DNA from: Papio anubis | Taxonomy: Eukaryota > Chordata > Mammalia > Primates > Cercopithecidae | Assembly (NCBI RefSeq): GCF_008728515.1 | Contig: NC_044981.1 | Span: 5,694,538 to 5,758,537 of the forward strand | Direction of reading: 5' to 3' | Length of the DNA: 64,000 nt | Shown: positions 22,439 to 34,029 of the stretch, one piece after another | Numbering within the stretch: the first letter of the stretch is position 1 | Layout: the number at the start of each line of letters is the position of its first letter | Position numbers and translations under genes: made by a program | The notes under the pieces: model-generated | Told to the model about the DNA's origin: nothing | Seen by the model: the letters and a program-made list of their open reading frames with translations, nothing else | Database searches by the model: none

Positions 22439-23485
22439 ATGCTCAGGCAGAAGCCCGCTGCAGGGGCAGAGCCCTCATGGAGATACTCTACTAGGGCAGT
22501 GCAGATGGGAATTGTGGGATTGGAGTCCCCACACAGAGTCCTCACTGGGGCACTGCCTAGTGGAGCTGTGACAAGGGGAGGGGTCACCATCCTTCAGATC
22601 CCAGAATGGTAGATCCACCAGCAGCTTGCATCCTGCACATGGAAAAGTGGCAGGCACTCAGTAAGCTGTGAGGGCAGCTTCAGGGGCTGAATCCAGCAAA
22701 GCCACAGGGTCAAAGCTCCTCAAGGCCTTGGCAGACCACCCAGCATATGACGTGCCCAGAACGTGGGACATGTAGTCAAAAGAGATTATTTTGAAGCTTA
22801 AGACAGTGACTGCCCTGATAGGTTCTGAACTTGCATGGGGCCTGTAGCTCCTTTCTTTTGTCTGATTTCTCCTATTTGGGATGGAAATATTTACCCAATG
22901 TCTGTACCCTGATTGTATCTTGGAAGTAAATAACTCATTTTGATTTTATAGGCTCGTAGGTGAAAGGAACTCATTCTAGATGAGACTTTGGACTTGGGAC
23001 TTTTGAGTTAATACTGGAAAGAGTTAAGATTTTGGGGGGCAATTGAGAAGGCCTGATTGTATCTTGCAATGTAAGAAGGACATGAGATTTGCTGGGGGAG
23101 GAGGCAGAGGCTGAATGATATTGTTTGGATATTTGTCCCCACTGAAACCTCTTGTCGAAATGCAATCCCCAGTGCTGGAGGTGGTGCCTGGTGGAAGGTG
23201 TTTTGGTCATGGGGATAGATCCCTCATGGTTTGATGCTGTTCTTAGGCTAGTGAGCAAGTTCTCATGAGATCTGGTTGTTTAAAAACTGTGGCATCTCCC
23301 CTGCCACTCTTGCTCCCCCTTTGTCTTCAGCCCTGATTGTAAGCTTCCTGAGGTCTCCCCAGAAGCAGATGTTAGCACTGTGCTTCCTGTGCAACCTGCA
23401 GAACCATGAGCCAATTAACCTGTTTTTCTTATAAATTATCCAGTCTTGGGTAGTTCTTTATATTGATACAAGAACAGTTTAATAT

Positions 23486-23770
23486 GCTACATACTACATA
23501 GAAATACAGGCATATGTACTAAAGGTATAAAGAGAAGTATGATGATTATAAACCCTAATTTCATGGTGGTGTTTATCTGTTTGTGGGGAGGTCAACATGC
23601 AGCCTGGGACTGGGTACCCCGAGGGCTTCCAATGTACTGATAATGTTTTATTTCTTCCATTGGATGGTGGATGCACATAGTTCACTGAATTATTCTATAT
23701 GCATTGTGTACATTTTAAATATTTCACCATATTTCCAAATAAATATTGAATTAGTTATAAAATGAAAAGC
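23486..23770 (+). mobile_element. Old L1 (L1M-type) fragment, second part
   Basis: Continues the L1 3' region ('ttctatttctt'-like 'tgttttatttcttccattgg', 'ggtggatgcacatagttcac') and ends in an A-rich tail near 23770. Confidence 0.5.
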
Positions 23771-24590
23771 AAAAAGAGGAAGCAATAAAGGAACTCTGAT
23801 TTGGATTTATTGTTGATCTATGAAGATGAATTGTGTAAGAATCTTGGCAGAAAGGAAAATTTCAGAACAGATTCATGGTACTGAGCATATATACATATAC
23901 CCTAGACTTTGGGGAAAGAAATTTTTAAAAAGAAAATACATAAGAGTTACATTGACAGAGACTCAAACTTAAATTATAAGTATTCGAGTCCAAGGGATGT
24001 AAAATCCAACCAAGTGGCTGACACACAGCCATTCTCCAATGCCCCTAACAACCCCTGGGGATTTGTGCAGATCTTAGATTTTACAGGCCTTCTTCATAAG
24101 ATGGAAACAGTGTATCACTAAAAAGAAGCAAAACAGAGGCAGGAGTGATTGAGCAAGAAGACTAAGCCCAGAATAAGCTGATGCTCGCCAGAATACTGGA
24201 GCCCACAGAACATCCCTGCAGAGCAGAAAGCCTGACACCTGCCCAGGGTATGCAAAGGTTTGCTGATCTCCAGTAGCTGACAGAGGCTGAGAGCGATCAC
24301 CTGGCTCCCGGTGGCCTCTGGGGAGCTCTTCCAGCAGGAGAGAGAGCAGAGTCTTCAAAAGCTCATCACCAGCCAGCTGGCCTGAGGGACAGCAGTTCCT
24401 GAGTGGCCCTCTGTTTTCAGGAACTCAGATCAGAGGCCACAGAAGGACCTCACAGGAGGATCACGCTGCTGTCATTTGGATACCAGGGGCCAGGACATGG
24501 GCCAGGAAGCTGGTGTCTGGCAAGTGTCATTTTGTTTCAAAAAAGACAAATAAAAAGAATGTCAACAATTTGATTTTAATTTTTTTTGCA
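23771..24590. other. No gene or recognised repeat
   Basis: Unique DNA with short chance frames only. Confidence 0.5.
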
Positions 24591-24591
24591 G

Positions 24592-24685
24592 AAGCCTTCC
24601 TCCCTTCTTCCTGTCCTTTCTTTTTTCCTCTTCCTTCTTTCCCTCCTTCCTTTTTCCCCTTCTCCTTCCCTTCCATCAGCGCTTT
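24592..24685. repeat. Polypyrimidine tract
   Basis: About 90 bases of almost pure C/T ('ttcctcccttcttcctgtcc...'). A low-complexity sequence. Confidence 0.85.
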
Positions 24686-24764
24686 CTGTGCCCAGAAAAT
24701 GCCATGCACCACTGTGCTACTCCCCTTGCTCCTTGCATTGTCAGTTGCACTTCTGTGTCATATA

Positions 24765-24885
24765 TCTAGACTCCCAATTATAGGCCCACTGCTATTTTTC
24801 TTTATTATCTCCAGTGTCTGGCACAGTGCTAGTCAGGAAATACACTTTCCAAGTATGTTTGTTGAAGGAAGGAAGGAAAGAAGGA
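24765..24885 (+). mobile_element. L2 3' end, sense
   Basis: 'ctccagtgtctggcacagtgctag' and 'atgtttgttgaaggaagga' match the L2 3' terminal pattern. Confidence 0.65.
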
Positions 24886-25769
24886 GCAACCCTCTTGGGG
24901 ATAATGCTGCCTGAGCTCCCTGAAGTTCATGAGGCTATGAATAAAGAATGAGGACCCCCTGTTCCCCACCCTCCCTGCCTTGTCATGGTGGCTGAGTGTG
25001 CAGGGATGGAAGCTGTGTCTTTTGCAAAGTGTTCTCCACCCAAGGGCGTAAATTACATCATAAGTCAAAACCAGTAGGGGAGTCTCCCGAGCCGTCGGTG
25101 CACATAGCTCCATGCGGTGCTCTGTGAATGCGCTTCTGATGTGTGCAGGTGCATGCGATGGAATCCATTCATGCTATGAAGGGTGGTAATATTTGAAAAG
25201 AGATGAAGGGGAAGGAGAAGGAACAGCTGTGGGGTGCGTGTGGTGAGTTCAGTTCAGATGGCTGTGAGTGTTTGATGGGACTGGGGTTAGTCGAGGGAGG
25301 AGGCAGAGACAGGGGAAGGAAGGTGCAGTACAGAGGTATAAAGAGGCCAGAGGTGTTCAGAACTGTAGGTGGCTCCTGGGGCGGCAGATAAAACGGGCCT
25401 GAAGGGGCGGGTCAGGGCTCTGTTAGGCAGGCCTCCGTCACAGGCTCATGAGCAGAAATTTCACCCTGAGAGGAGACCTCAGACAGATTTTAGGCAAGAG
25501 CCTGACATCAGAGAGACAGAAAGGTGTCATGTGGGGAACAGTGCAGGGAGGAAATGCTGCTGGTCTGAGGCCACACAGGCAGTGGCTGGAACTCAGGATG
25601 TCATGAGACCCAAAGCAAGCCAGGCCTGGTGGGGCTGCGAGGTGGGCATGGGTCTGAGAGGTGTTGTAGAAGGCAGAGTGTGCAGGGTTTTGTGCTGAGA
25701 AGGGGAAGGTACTGAGGTCAATATGTGACATTTTAAGCTCCAGGAGACTGGGAAACATTAAGATAGTGC
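24886..25769. other. No supported gene; unique G-rich DNA
   Basis: A 109-codon frame (25369-25698 +) has no recognisable domain. No repeat family identified. Confidence 0.5.
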
Positions 25770-26134
25770 GATGGACAATTTAACGTGTCATCTTGGCTGG
25801 GCCACTGGGTGCCCGGGTATTGGGTCAAACATTATTCTGGGCATGTCTGTGAGGTTTTGGATGAGGTTAACATTGGAATCAGTAGACTGAAGAAAGCAGA
25901 GGGCCCTCCCCAATGTGTGTGGGCCCGGTCCAATTAACTGAAGGCCTGAGTAGAACGAAAAGGCTGAGTGAGAGGGAACTCTTCCTCATAGCTGACCTCT
26001 GAACTGGGACACAGGTCTTCTGCCCTCGGACGGGAGCTACACTAATGGCTCTCCTGGGTCTCCTGCTGGCTGACTGCAGATCTGGAACTTCTCAGCCTCC
26101 ACAGTCATGTGAACCAGTTTCTTGTCATAAAGGT

Positions 26135-26166
<32 letters not shown>

Positions 26167-26215
26167 CCCACTGGTTCTGTTTCTCTAGAGAACCCTGATG
26201 TATTTGATGTATAGA
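25770..26215 (+). mobile_element. Medium-reiterated LTR-like repeat, family not assigned
   Basis: Resembles a common primate repeat running from 'gttaattttatgtgtcaac'-like text (here 'caatttaacgtgtcatcttg') to 'tggttctgtttctctagagaaccctga'. Near its 3' end a CA microsatellite (26141-26165) has replaced the usual TA/CA-rich stretch. I recognise the pattern but not the family name. Confidence 0.55.
26141..26165. repeat. (CA)n microsatellite
   Basis: About 12 CA units inside the preceding repeat. Confidence 0.9.
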
Positions 26216-26359
26216 GATAGAGTCTACAGGAAAGTTTGATTTCTGGACTAGAGCAGAGAAGTCTGGCTCAGACAGAGCAACACTTCAGTGATACATGAAC
26301 CACTGAAACAGTGATTGTGAGAGAAGCTTAGAGCAGTCCTGGGAAGCTCACGTTCAGGG

Positions 26360-26640
26360 GATGAGAATCAGGGAAGACGGGCCTGATTTCAAGCTGAGAC
26401 CTGAAGCAGGAGTAAGAGTTTCCCAGGCCAGGCTCTGTGGTGGGTAAGCTGAGGGCCCAGCTGGGCACGGGCACAGCAGGTGCAAAGGCCCTGGGGCCAG
26501 GAGGAGCCTGGCGTGCTGGAGGGATTGCAGCAAAAGGGTCTGGCAAGGATGTGGTTGCAGAGGCAGGCAAGGGTGGGGCCAGCCATGCAGGGGCTCTCAT
26601 AGCCCTGGCACTAAAGGCCCGTCTCTACCTGGTAACAGCA
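26360..26640 (-). mobile_element. L2 fragment, antisense
   Basis: 'caggtgcaaaggccctgggg' and 'aggagcctggcgtgctggagg' match the internal antisense L2 pattern. Confidence 0.65.
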
Positions 26641-26879
26641 CTAATGAAGGGAGGTGATGGTGACAGATGTTGATAGAAGCATATTCTTTCTGGTTTATCA
26701 TCCCAAAACTGTATGATCCTGGATATGACTTATGTTTTAAATATGTGAACATTATTGTCCTTTCTTGGACATCCACTGCCCAGGGCAGACCTCTGCCCTG
26801 ATGGGTCCTCAGGCACTGGGTGTATTACCTGTGTCTTTACTTTTCCATATTCATTCATGACACTTTGACATCTGAGGCC

Positions 26880-27370
26880 TGGGTGACCCTGGGGGGACTG
26901 CCCCTCCCAGGGCTAGCTAATTCCTAGAGATAGCAAACTCCTCTGTGAGTTCATCTTCATATGAAAACCCACCAATCTGGAGGCCACACCCAATCACCTT
27001 CCCTGTCAGGCTCTCACATGAGGGCTACTGTCTATCCACCTGCCTTAGTTGCCCCAGGGCCATTGCCAGACATTAGGGACAGTCATCTGCCCCGGAGCCC
27101 TGAAATTAGTTAAACTAGGTGATCCTAAGCCTATGTGCTCCGCTTATCCACTCCTCCCGTGGAAACCATAAAAAGGCTCCAGCCCCCAGTTCCTCCCTCT
27201 CCCTGTGTTCCTGACTGGCCCAGTGTCTCCTGTGAGGCCCTGTGTGCTGTGCTGGGCCTCCTGTTTCTAGGGATGTATGAGCAGAATAAGCTTCTTCCGT
27301 CATGACAGTCATTTTTGTGTCTGTGTACCTTATCATCCTTAATTAAAACAGATCCTGGGGACCCTTAAAA
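26880..27370 (+). mobile_element. LTR-like element with TATA-like and poly(A)-like signals
   Basis: Resembles an old retroviral LTR: 'cataaaaaggctcc' at about 27167 as a TATA-like box, 'gagcagaataagcttctt' at about 27278 as a degraded AATAAA, and a downstream T/G-rich stretch. I do not assign the family. Most of the 73-codon minus frame here is chance. Confidence 0.45.
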
Positions 27371-27692
27371 CACAAGTAAGCACTTGCTCATCCATTCTTC
27401 AGGAGGCTAAGTCTGGATCATTCGCCCCGTCTCTTCTCAAACCCTTTCAGGGTGTAGCATGGGGCTGGGGTTGCAATAAGGGCTCAACGAACGTGGCTTG
27501 CTGAGCTCTCCTGTGCTGTCCACCAGGCCTCCCCATTGGGTCTGTGCCTCCCATCAGGTTGTCTGTGTGTCTGTCTGATGTGGGGTGTCAGAGGCACAGA
27601 CATGCCAGTGTGTTGTGTTTCTCTCAGAGGCAGCCTCGGGGCTCTGCCTGCCAAGGGTGAGGACAAAGAGGTGCCCGGTGGTGACGTCTTAG
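27371..27692. other. No gene or recognised repeat
   Basis: Unique DNA adjoining the truncated 3' end of Tigger1. The 163-codon minus frame (27975-27484) starts in Tigger1 and runs out into this stretch, so it is not a separate gene. Confidence 0.5.
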
Positions 27693-27763
27693 ACTTCATC
27701 TGAGCCTTCAGCGAGTCATAATCTTTTTGCTGGTGGAGGGTCTTGCTCCACTGTGGATGGCTG

Positions 27764-28084
27764 CTAACTGACCAGGGTGGTAGTTGCCAAAGGTGGAGGT
27801 GGCTGTGGCAATTTCTTAAAATAAGGCAACAGTGAAGTTTGCCTCGGCAATTGACTCTTCCTTTCACGAAAGATGTCTCTGTAGCATGTGATGCTGTCTG
27901 ATAGCATTTCACCCCCAGTAGGACTTCCTCCCAAATTAGAGTCCGTCCTCTCAAACCCGACCACTGCTCTATCAACTGAGTCGATGTGACATTCTAAATC
28001 CTTTGTTGTCATTTCAACGAGGTTCACGGCATCTTCACCAGGAGTAGATTCTGTCTCAAGAAACCACTTTCTTTGCCCATCCAT
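27764..28084 (-). pseudogene. Tigger1 transposase C-terminal remnant
   Basis: The 106-codon open piece near the C-terminus of the Tigger1 transposase (start and end are given in transcription order). It lacks the DDE catalytic core, which lies upstream in broken frames. Non-functional. Confidence 0.8.
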
Positions 28085-29741
28085 AGAAAGCAGCTCCTCA
28101 CCTATTTAAACATTATCATGAGATTGCAGCAATTCGGTCACATCTTCAGGCTCCACTTTTAATTATAGTTCTCTTGTTATTTCCACCACATCTGCGGTGA
28201 CTTCCTCTGGTAAATTGACCAAAGTCTCAATTGAGCCTCTTGAAGTCATCCAGGGTTGGAATCAACTTCTTCCAAACTCCTGTTAATGTTGGTATTTGAC
28301 CTCCTCCCATGAATCATGAATGTTCTTAATGGCACCTAGAATAGTGAATTATCTCAGAAAGTTTTAATTTCTTTTGTCCTGATTCATCAGAGGAATCACC
28401 ATCTGTGGAAGCTACAGCCTTACAAAATGTATTTTTTAAATAATAAGAATTGAAAGCCAAAATGACTCCTTGATTCCTGGGCTGCAATGGCAACATTCAT
28501 CTCCTTGTATATCTCCATTAGAGCTCTTGGGTGACCTGATGCTCAATAAGCAGTCGTATTTTGACAAATTTTTTTTTTTTTTTTTCTGAGCAGAGGGTCT
28601 CAACAGTGGGTTTAAAATATTCGGCAAATCATGACATAAACAGATGTATTGACACCCAGCATTTGTTGTTCCATTTGTAAAGCACAGGCAGAGTAGATTT
28701 AGCATAAGTTTAAGTGCTCTTTGATTTTTGAACGGTACATAAGGACTGGCTTCAACTTCAAGTCACCAGCTGCACTAGCCCCTGACAAGAGAGTCAGCTT
28801 GTGCTTTGAAGCTCTGAAGCCAGGCATTGACTTCTCCTTTCTAGCAATGAAAACCTTAGGTGGATTTTTCTTCCAATAGAAGGCTCTTCATCTCCATGAA
28901 CAATCTGTTGCTTAGTGAGTGACCTTCATACCAATGATCTTAGCAAGATCTGGAGCGCTTGCTGCCTCATCTTGCACTTTGATTTTATGGAGATAGCTTC
29001 TTTCCTTAAACCTCATGAACCAATCTCTACCAGGTTCCAACTTCTCTTCTGCAGCTTCCTCACCTCTCTCAGTCTTAATAGAACCAAAGAGTTAGGGCCT
29101 TGCTCTGGATTAGGCTTTGGTTTAAGGGAATGTTGTGGTTGGTTTGATTTTCTATCCACACCACACAAACTTTCTCCATATCAGCAATAAGTCTGTTTCA
29201 CTTTCTTATCATTTGTGTGTTCACTGCAGTAGCACTTTTAACTTTTTTCAGGAACTTTTTATTTGCATTCACAGCCTGCCTCTTTGGCACAAGAGGGCTA
29301 GGTTTCAGCCTCTCTTGGCTTTCAACATACCTTCCTCACTAAGCTTCATCATTTCTGGCTTTTCATTAAAGTTGGGAGACATACCACTTTTTCTTTCACT
29401 TGAATACTTAGAAGCCATTGTAGGGTTATATTAATTGGTCTAATTTCAATATTGTTGTGTCTTAGGGAATAGCGAGACTTAAGGAGAGAGAGAGAGAGAG
29501 AGAGATGGGAACAGCCTCAGTGAAGCGGTCAGAACACACACGACATTAATTGATTAATTCATTGTCTTATATGGGTGTGGTTTCTCGTGCCCAAAAATAA
29601 TTACAGTAGTAACACCAAAGATCACTGATTACAGATGAGCATAACAGATATAATAACAAGGAAAGAGGTTGAAATATTGCAAACACTACCAAAATGTGAC
29701 ACAGAGACAGGAAGTGAGCACCTATAGGCTTGCTCAATGCC

Positions 29742-29924
29742 AAAGAGACGCTGACAACAATGTTCTCTTTCTCGAAGAACTCTGATGAGAAACTTAAAAA
29801 TACATTTGACCTTGGAGGACTCATTGTTTTGGAAGCCACGGAGACCGGCATCATGCAACCCAAAAGAAGGATTGCAGCTGTGATGTGTGGGACGGGCACA
29901 AGTGGCCTCTACAACCAATTTACC
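29742..29924 (+). repeat. 183-bp copy (A) inserted inside Tigger1
   Basis: A block with no Tigger1 similarity, bounded by Tigger1 text on both sides ('taggcttgctcaatgc' left, 'atgttgccatgaaccttcag' right). It matches 31176-31358 over its full length with 7 substitutions and no indels (about 96 percent). I see no target duplication and no A tail. Confidence 0.9.
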
Positions 29925-30011
29925 ATGTTGCCATGAACCTTCAGTTTGTAAAAAATGCAATCTCTGCAAAGCACAATAAAGCGAAGTGCAATAAAATCAG
30001 CTATGCCTGTA

Positions 30012-31175
30012 TAAAAAGTGCCTGCTGTATGGGAGATGGCCCATGCGTGGTACTTATTATTATTGGTAGTTTTCATGTGCTGACCCCAGGAATACATAAA
30101 TAGATTAACCCAGAGGAACTCTAGGGGAACTTACGTTAAGTCTTATGTCGCCTTCCTCCAGATATCATGGGAACAGACATGTCTTGGAGAGATGCACACT
30201 GGGATCTGTCCAGGATCAGAAACTCCTGGAGCCAGCCCAGCCAGAGGTACTGCTCAAGGACTTGCTCTCCAAAGCTTCCAGTCATGAAAGTGCTCAGCCC
30301 AAGGTGGGTGCCAGGGTGACCGTGCCCCAGGGAATGCTGGGCTTCTTTCTCTGCCTGGTTCAGCCTAAGCCATTTAAGGCAACTGTGGGTTCACAGCAGC
30401 ACCTCTAACTCTTCCCACCCCATGGAGACCTGGGCATGCATGAAAGGCTAGGAGGACAGCACAGAATTTGGCCACTGGCCCCTACGGCCATGGGTGATGG
30501 TTGGTAACTGAAGAAAGAGATGAAGGCTTGTCAGGGAGGTGCTTGAACCCTGTCTGGAAGCCCACAGAACCGAGATCGGAGGCAGTGGAGGCACTGCTGC
30601 CTCCTGGGCTCTAAATGAGCAAATGTTTGGGAACGAGGATGCCAGAACAAAGCTGCCTGCGCTCCTGTCCCGGTCCCTTCTCAGCTCAAGTCACACATGT
30701 GCTAAGAGGCTTTTGGCTCCAAGTGGCTGGTAGACATTGGCTGACAGATCTGGGATCTGATAAGAGGCTGTTGATTTCATTCGTTTGTGCAATGTCGGAG
30801 ATAAATTTTAACAGTTAAAATGGGGAAGAAAAAAAGCCCTAGAACTTTGCCAGCATCACAACTCTGCCTGTTTCTTCTAACGGATTTCTTGAAACTGTCA
30901 ACTGCCTGAGCTGGAGGAGCCTATTTATAAGGAGTGTTGTCATGTGTCTTCGGGGGAAGCAGGACCGTCCGAGGGGTTGGCTGGCCCTTCACAATGTGAC
31001 CCTGCTCCCATGGGCTCCCTCTTTCCTCCTGCACAGCCCTGGGGTGCAGGGCTCCCTCTGGAAGGCAACGGCTTCCAGTGACTCAAAGGCCTGCAGGGTC
31101 ATGTGATCCCAGCATCACGGCGGGTCTACTCACAGAACCAGCAATTTTATCAGTAGTATTAATTATCCTCTGCAA
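30012..31175. other. No gene; unique DNA
   Basis: Nothing recognised beyond short chance frames. Confidence 0.5.
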
Positions 31176-31358
31176 AAAGAGACGCTGACAACAACGTTCC
31201 CTTTCTCAAAGAACTCTGATGAGAAATTTAAAAATACATTTGACCTTGGAGGACTCATTGTTTTGGAAGCCACGGAGACTTGCATCATGCAACCCAAAAG
31301 AAGGATCGCAGCTGTGATGTGTGGGACGGGCACAAGTGGCCTCTACAACCAATTTACC
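31176..31358 (+). repeat. 183-bp copy (B), direct repeat of 29742-29924
   Basis: The likely source copy, because it lies in otherwise unique DNA. Same orientation as copy A, about 1.25 kb away. Confidence 0.9.
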
Positions 31359-32820
31359 CTGTGTCTTGACTTCTCTGAGAGTTGCATTGGGTTCAACAGT
31401 GATCCCATTTCCTCCCAAAGGGCCACTGGGAGATCAGAGAGTATCAAGTTTATATCCAAAAAACTATACAGTTTCAAGGTGTTTCCAAAGCACCTCCTCT
31501 GATCCTCATACCCTCCAGGGTGACAGGCACTACAGGGTATTTGCATTTGCTCTGAGATGAAGATATGACCATAGGGTTGTACCCAGAAGGTCTCATGACT
31601 CTGGACATCCAGCTCTTTCCACCACACTCCAACGTTCTCAAAGGGAGAAGTGGTCCAGGTTTCCTTCTGAGAGTGAATATCACTTCCAGCACAAGCTGCA
31701 GCCTGCATCCCAGCCAACCCTGCTGATGCCTCCAAGGATGTGAGTTGCCCACATCATGGGAACCCTTTGCTGGTCTGAAAAATATCTCAGAGCTTGTTCC
31801 TTTGAACCTTGTGTGTGGAGAGCTTTGACTTAAATGTGCCATGCATAGAATGAACCCCTGCAGGGGTGTGTCACCCCTTGGCTTCTCAGGAAGACCACCC
31901 GCTTTTTTGACACTGTCCCTGGAATGACCAACTGTGGCCTTTGTACAAACTGTTCAGGCTTGAGAAATGCACATCCTCATTTACAAGGGGTATGTGGCAA
32001 GTCTTGAATTGGATCTGCAAAGTGTGGTTTCTACAAGAACTAAAGCTCCCAAAGCAGTTTTAAGAAGAGAGGGACATAGGCTAGCATGGATTTTGGCATA
32101 GATTCTTTTCCTTTGCTCTCAGGATGTGTGGCATCTCAAAGAGTTTGCCAGCAGGCTGTGGGAACTCCATCCTCGCATACTCAGCCTCTGCCTCAGGTGG
32201 CAGGGGCCCTGGCTAGGGTTTGGCTGTAATATTCAGGACTGACCAAGCATCCTGCACGCTGGTGAAGGGAGGGGTCCTCTGGAGACCATGCCTCTCCTAC
32301 AGCAAGCCCCAGGTGGGAGGGATGTGCCAGTGCCTTCTCACCCCTACATGCCTGGGTGCTGCCCTTCGTCTTGCTGTTTCCTATCACACCTGCTCTCAGG
32401 AACAGGTGCAACACAGTCCCACTAGGTGCGTAGCTACTCACACTGTGCCACGGACGCTCCCAGGAACACCAGCCCCATAAAGCCTGGGAGGAGAGGGCTG
32501 GAATTCTAGGCAACCTTGAGCTAGGGAGGGCTCCTTTGAACTGGGGGATTCTTAATGTCTTTGGAGTCTTATTCTTCTCAAAAGTCCCTCTGGAGCAGCC
32601 TGGTCTTGGGGATTGGCCAGAGGGAAAAGTTTATGGCAGCACTTCCATCAAAAGACACCACAGCATCACATCAACCAATGACCACCTGTAATGATTTCAC
32701 TTTTATCAGTATACACATGATTAAAATCTTTAGAAAGTGGACCGATCTTCTGTTCTACTAACCAAATGCTCAATACCATGAGTCATGTGAGAGGACTCTT
32801 GCCCATGTTAAATTATGTGG
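31359..32820. other. No supported gene; unique DNA
   Basis: Minus frames of 130 and 122 codons (31343-31842) overlap one another and show no domain. No repeat recognised. Confidence 0.5.
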
Positions 32821-32835
32821 CCTTTTTCTTTTGGC

Positions 32836-34015
32836 TGGAGATGGTATACTTCATTGATAGTGCCTGAAGCCCCTCCCCTTCCTCCAGGAGTCTGGAATGG
32901 AAACTGACTTTGGGAAGCCTGAGTGGGGCAATGACTCCCCAGTAGCTGGGGGTTCACTCTTCCTTTTGTGCTATTGGTGGAGCTGGTGGTCGTGGGGTCT
33001 TACTCCTTGGAGGCCATGTGGATCATAAGGTCCACCACCCTGTTGCTGCTGCCAAAGTCATCCCAGGAAAGGAGCCTGACAAAGTGGCCATTGAAGTAAT
33101 GCCAGTCCTGGCATTGAAGGTAGAAGAGTGCGGGTGCCACTCTTAAAGTCAGAGGAGAAAACTTGGTCCTCAGTGTAGCTGAGGATGCCCTTGAGGGGGC
33201 CCTCCGATATCTGCTTCACCATCTTCTCATGCCATCACATTTCACAGCTTTCTGCAGATGGCACATGAAAACCATGACCAACATGGCTCTTATGAGTGGG
33301 AACACAGAAGGCCATACCTGTGAGCCTCTCATCTGGCTCAGTGATGACCTTGCCCGTAGCCTCAGCCACACCAGTAGACGCAGGGATGATGTTCTGTAGC
33401 AGTCATGCCGAAGTTTCTCCAACAGTCTTCTGGGTGGCAGTAGTGGCATGGACTATAGTCATAGATGACCTTGGCGAAGGGTGCCAAACTTTGATGGTGC
33501 AGAAGGCGTTGCTGACAATCTCCAGAAGAGAAATCATACTTCTCATGGTTCACACCCATCACAAACATGGAATCTGCACAAGAGCATGAGCGGCATGGAT
33601 GATGACAGTTTTGGCTACTTCAAGTGAGCCCCAGTCTTCTCCATGGTGCTAGACACCAGTGGGCTCTGCGCCATATTCAGCACCAGAGTTGCCTCATTTG
33701 ATGTTGGCGAGATCTTGCTCCTGGAGGATAGAGATGAGCTTCCCATTGATTACAAGCTTCCTGTTCTCTTTCCTTGACTATGCCATTGGACTTGCCATGA
33801 AATATACTGGAACATGTAGACCATGGAGTTGAGGCCAATGAAGTGATCGTTGATGATGACAATGTCCTTTTTGCCAGAGTTAAAAGCTGCCCTGGTGACC
33901 AGGTATCAAATATGGCCAAATCCATTGACTCAGACTTTCACCATTGTATCCTGGATGAGGCTGACACTGCATGAGTAGATGGGGCTGTTTGTCGAACAGA
34001 GAGGAGAAGAGAGTC
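32836..34015 (-). pseudogene. GAPDHP: GAPDH processed pseudogene
   Basis: An intronless reverse copy of the mRNA for glyceraldehyde-3-phosphate dehydrogenase, the glycolytic enzyme. It includes 5' UTR text ('ctgttcgacaaacagcc' on the minus strand near 34000), the coding region (ATG at 33944-33942 to stop TAA at 33002-33000) and most of the 3' UTR to a T-rich edge near 32835. Recognisable pieces are MFVMGVNHEKYD (33568-33533) and the end of the protein at 33000-33020. It is broken: 6 nt are lost after the ATG, codon 5 is TGA, and later frames shift several times. Around the catalytic Cys (33499-33513) the motif reads SNAFC instead of SNASC, and the following TTN is lost. An old L1M lies directly upstream. 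No clear target duplication is seen. Confidence 0.95.
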
Positions 34016-34029
34016 ATAGCTTTTCTCTT

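Larger units (their letters stand above)
20740..23485 (+). mobile_element. MST-type MaLR element, both LTRs, sense
   Basis: The 5' LTR is in two pieces (20740-20786 and 21170-21492) because a solo LTR landed in it. A primer-binding-like 'ttggtaccaaggagtgggg' follows at about 21499. The internal region runs to about 23115 and ends in a purine-rich tract 'gggggaggaggcagagg'. The 3' LTR is 23116-23485 (TGATATTG...TTAATAT). The internal region holds only a decayed frame. It splits an old L1. Confidence 0.85.
27693..30009 (-). mobile_element. Tigger1 DNA transposon fossil (TcMar-Tigger), antisense
   Basis: The right end carries the Tigger1 terminal repeat (minus strand CAGGCATAG from 30009) next to a TA dinucleotide at 30010-30011. 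The left end is 3'-truncated at about 27693. The decayed pogo-like transposase frame (which has CENP-B-type DNA-binding and DDE catalytic domains) starts at ATG 29416-29418 and runs left. The best open piece, 28084-27764, carries QRKWFLE, STPGEDAVN and YFKKLPQPP. Small internal deletions, a poly(T) at 28569-28586 and many stops make it dead. A GA tract lies at 29486-29506. A foreign 183-bp block sits at 29742-29924. Confidence 0.92.

Noticed and set aside
27764..28084. Active Tigger transposase
   Set aside because: Only a C-terminal piece is open. Upstream frames are broken and the 3' end is truncated.
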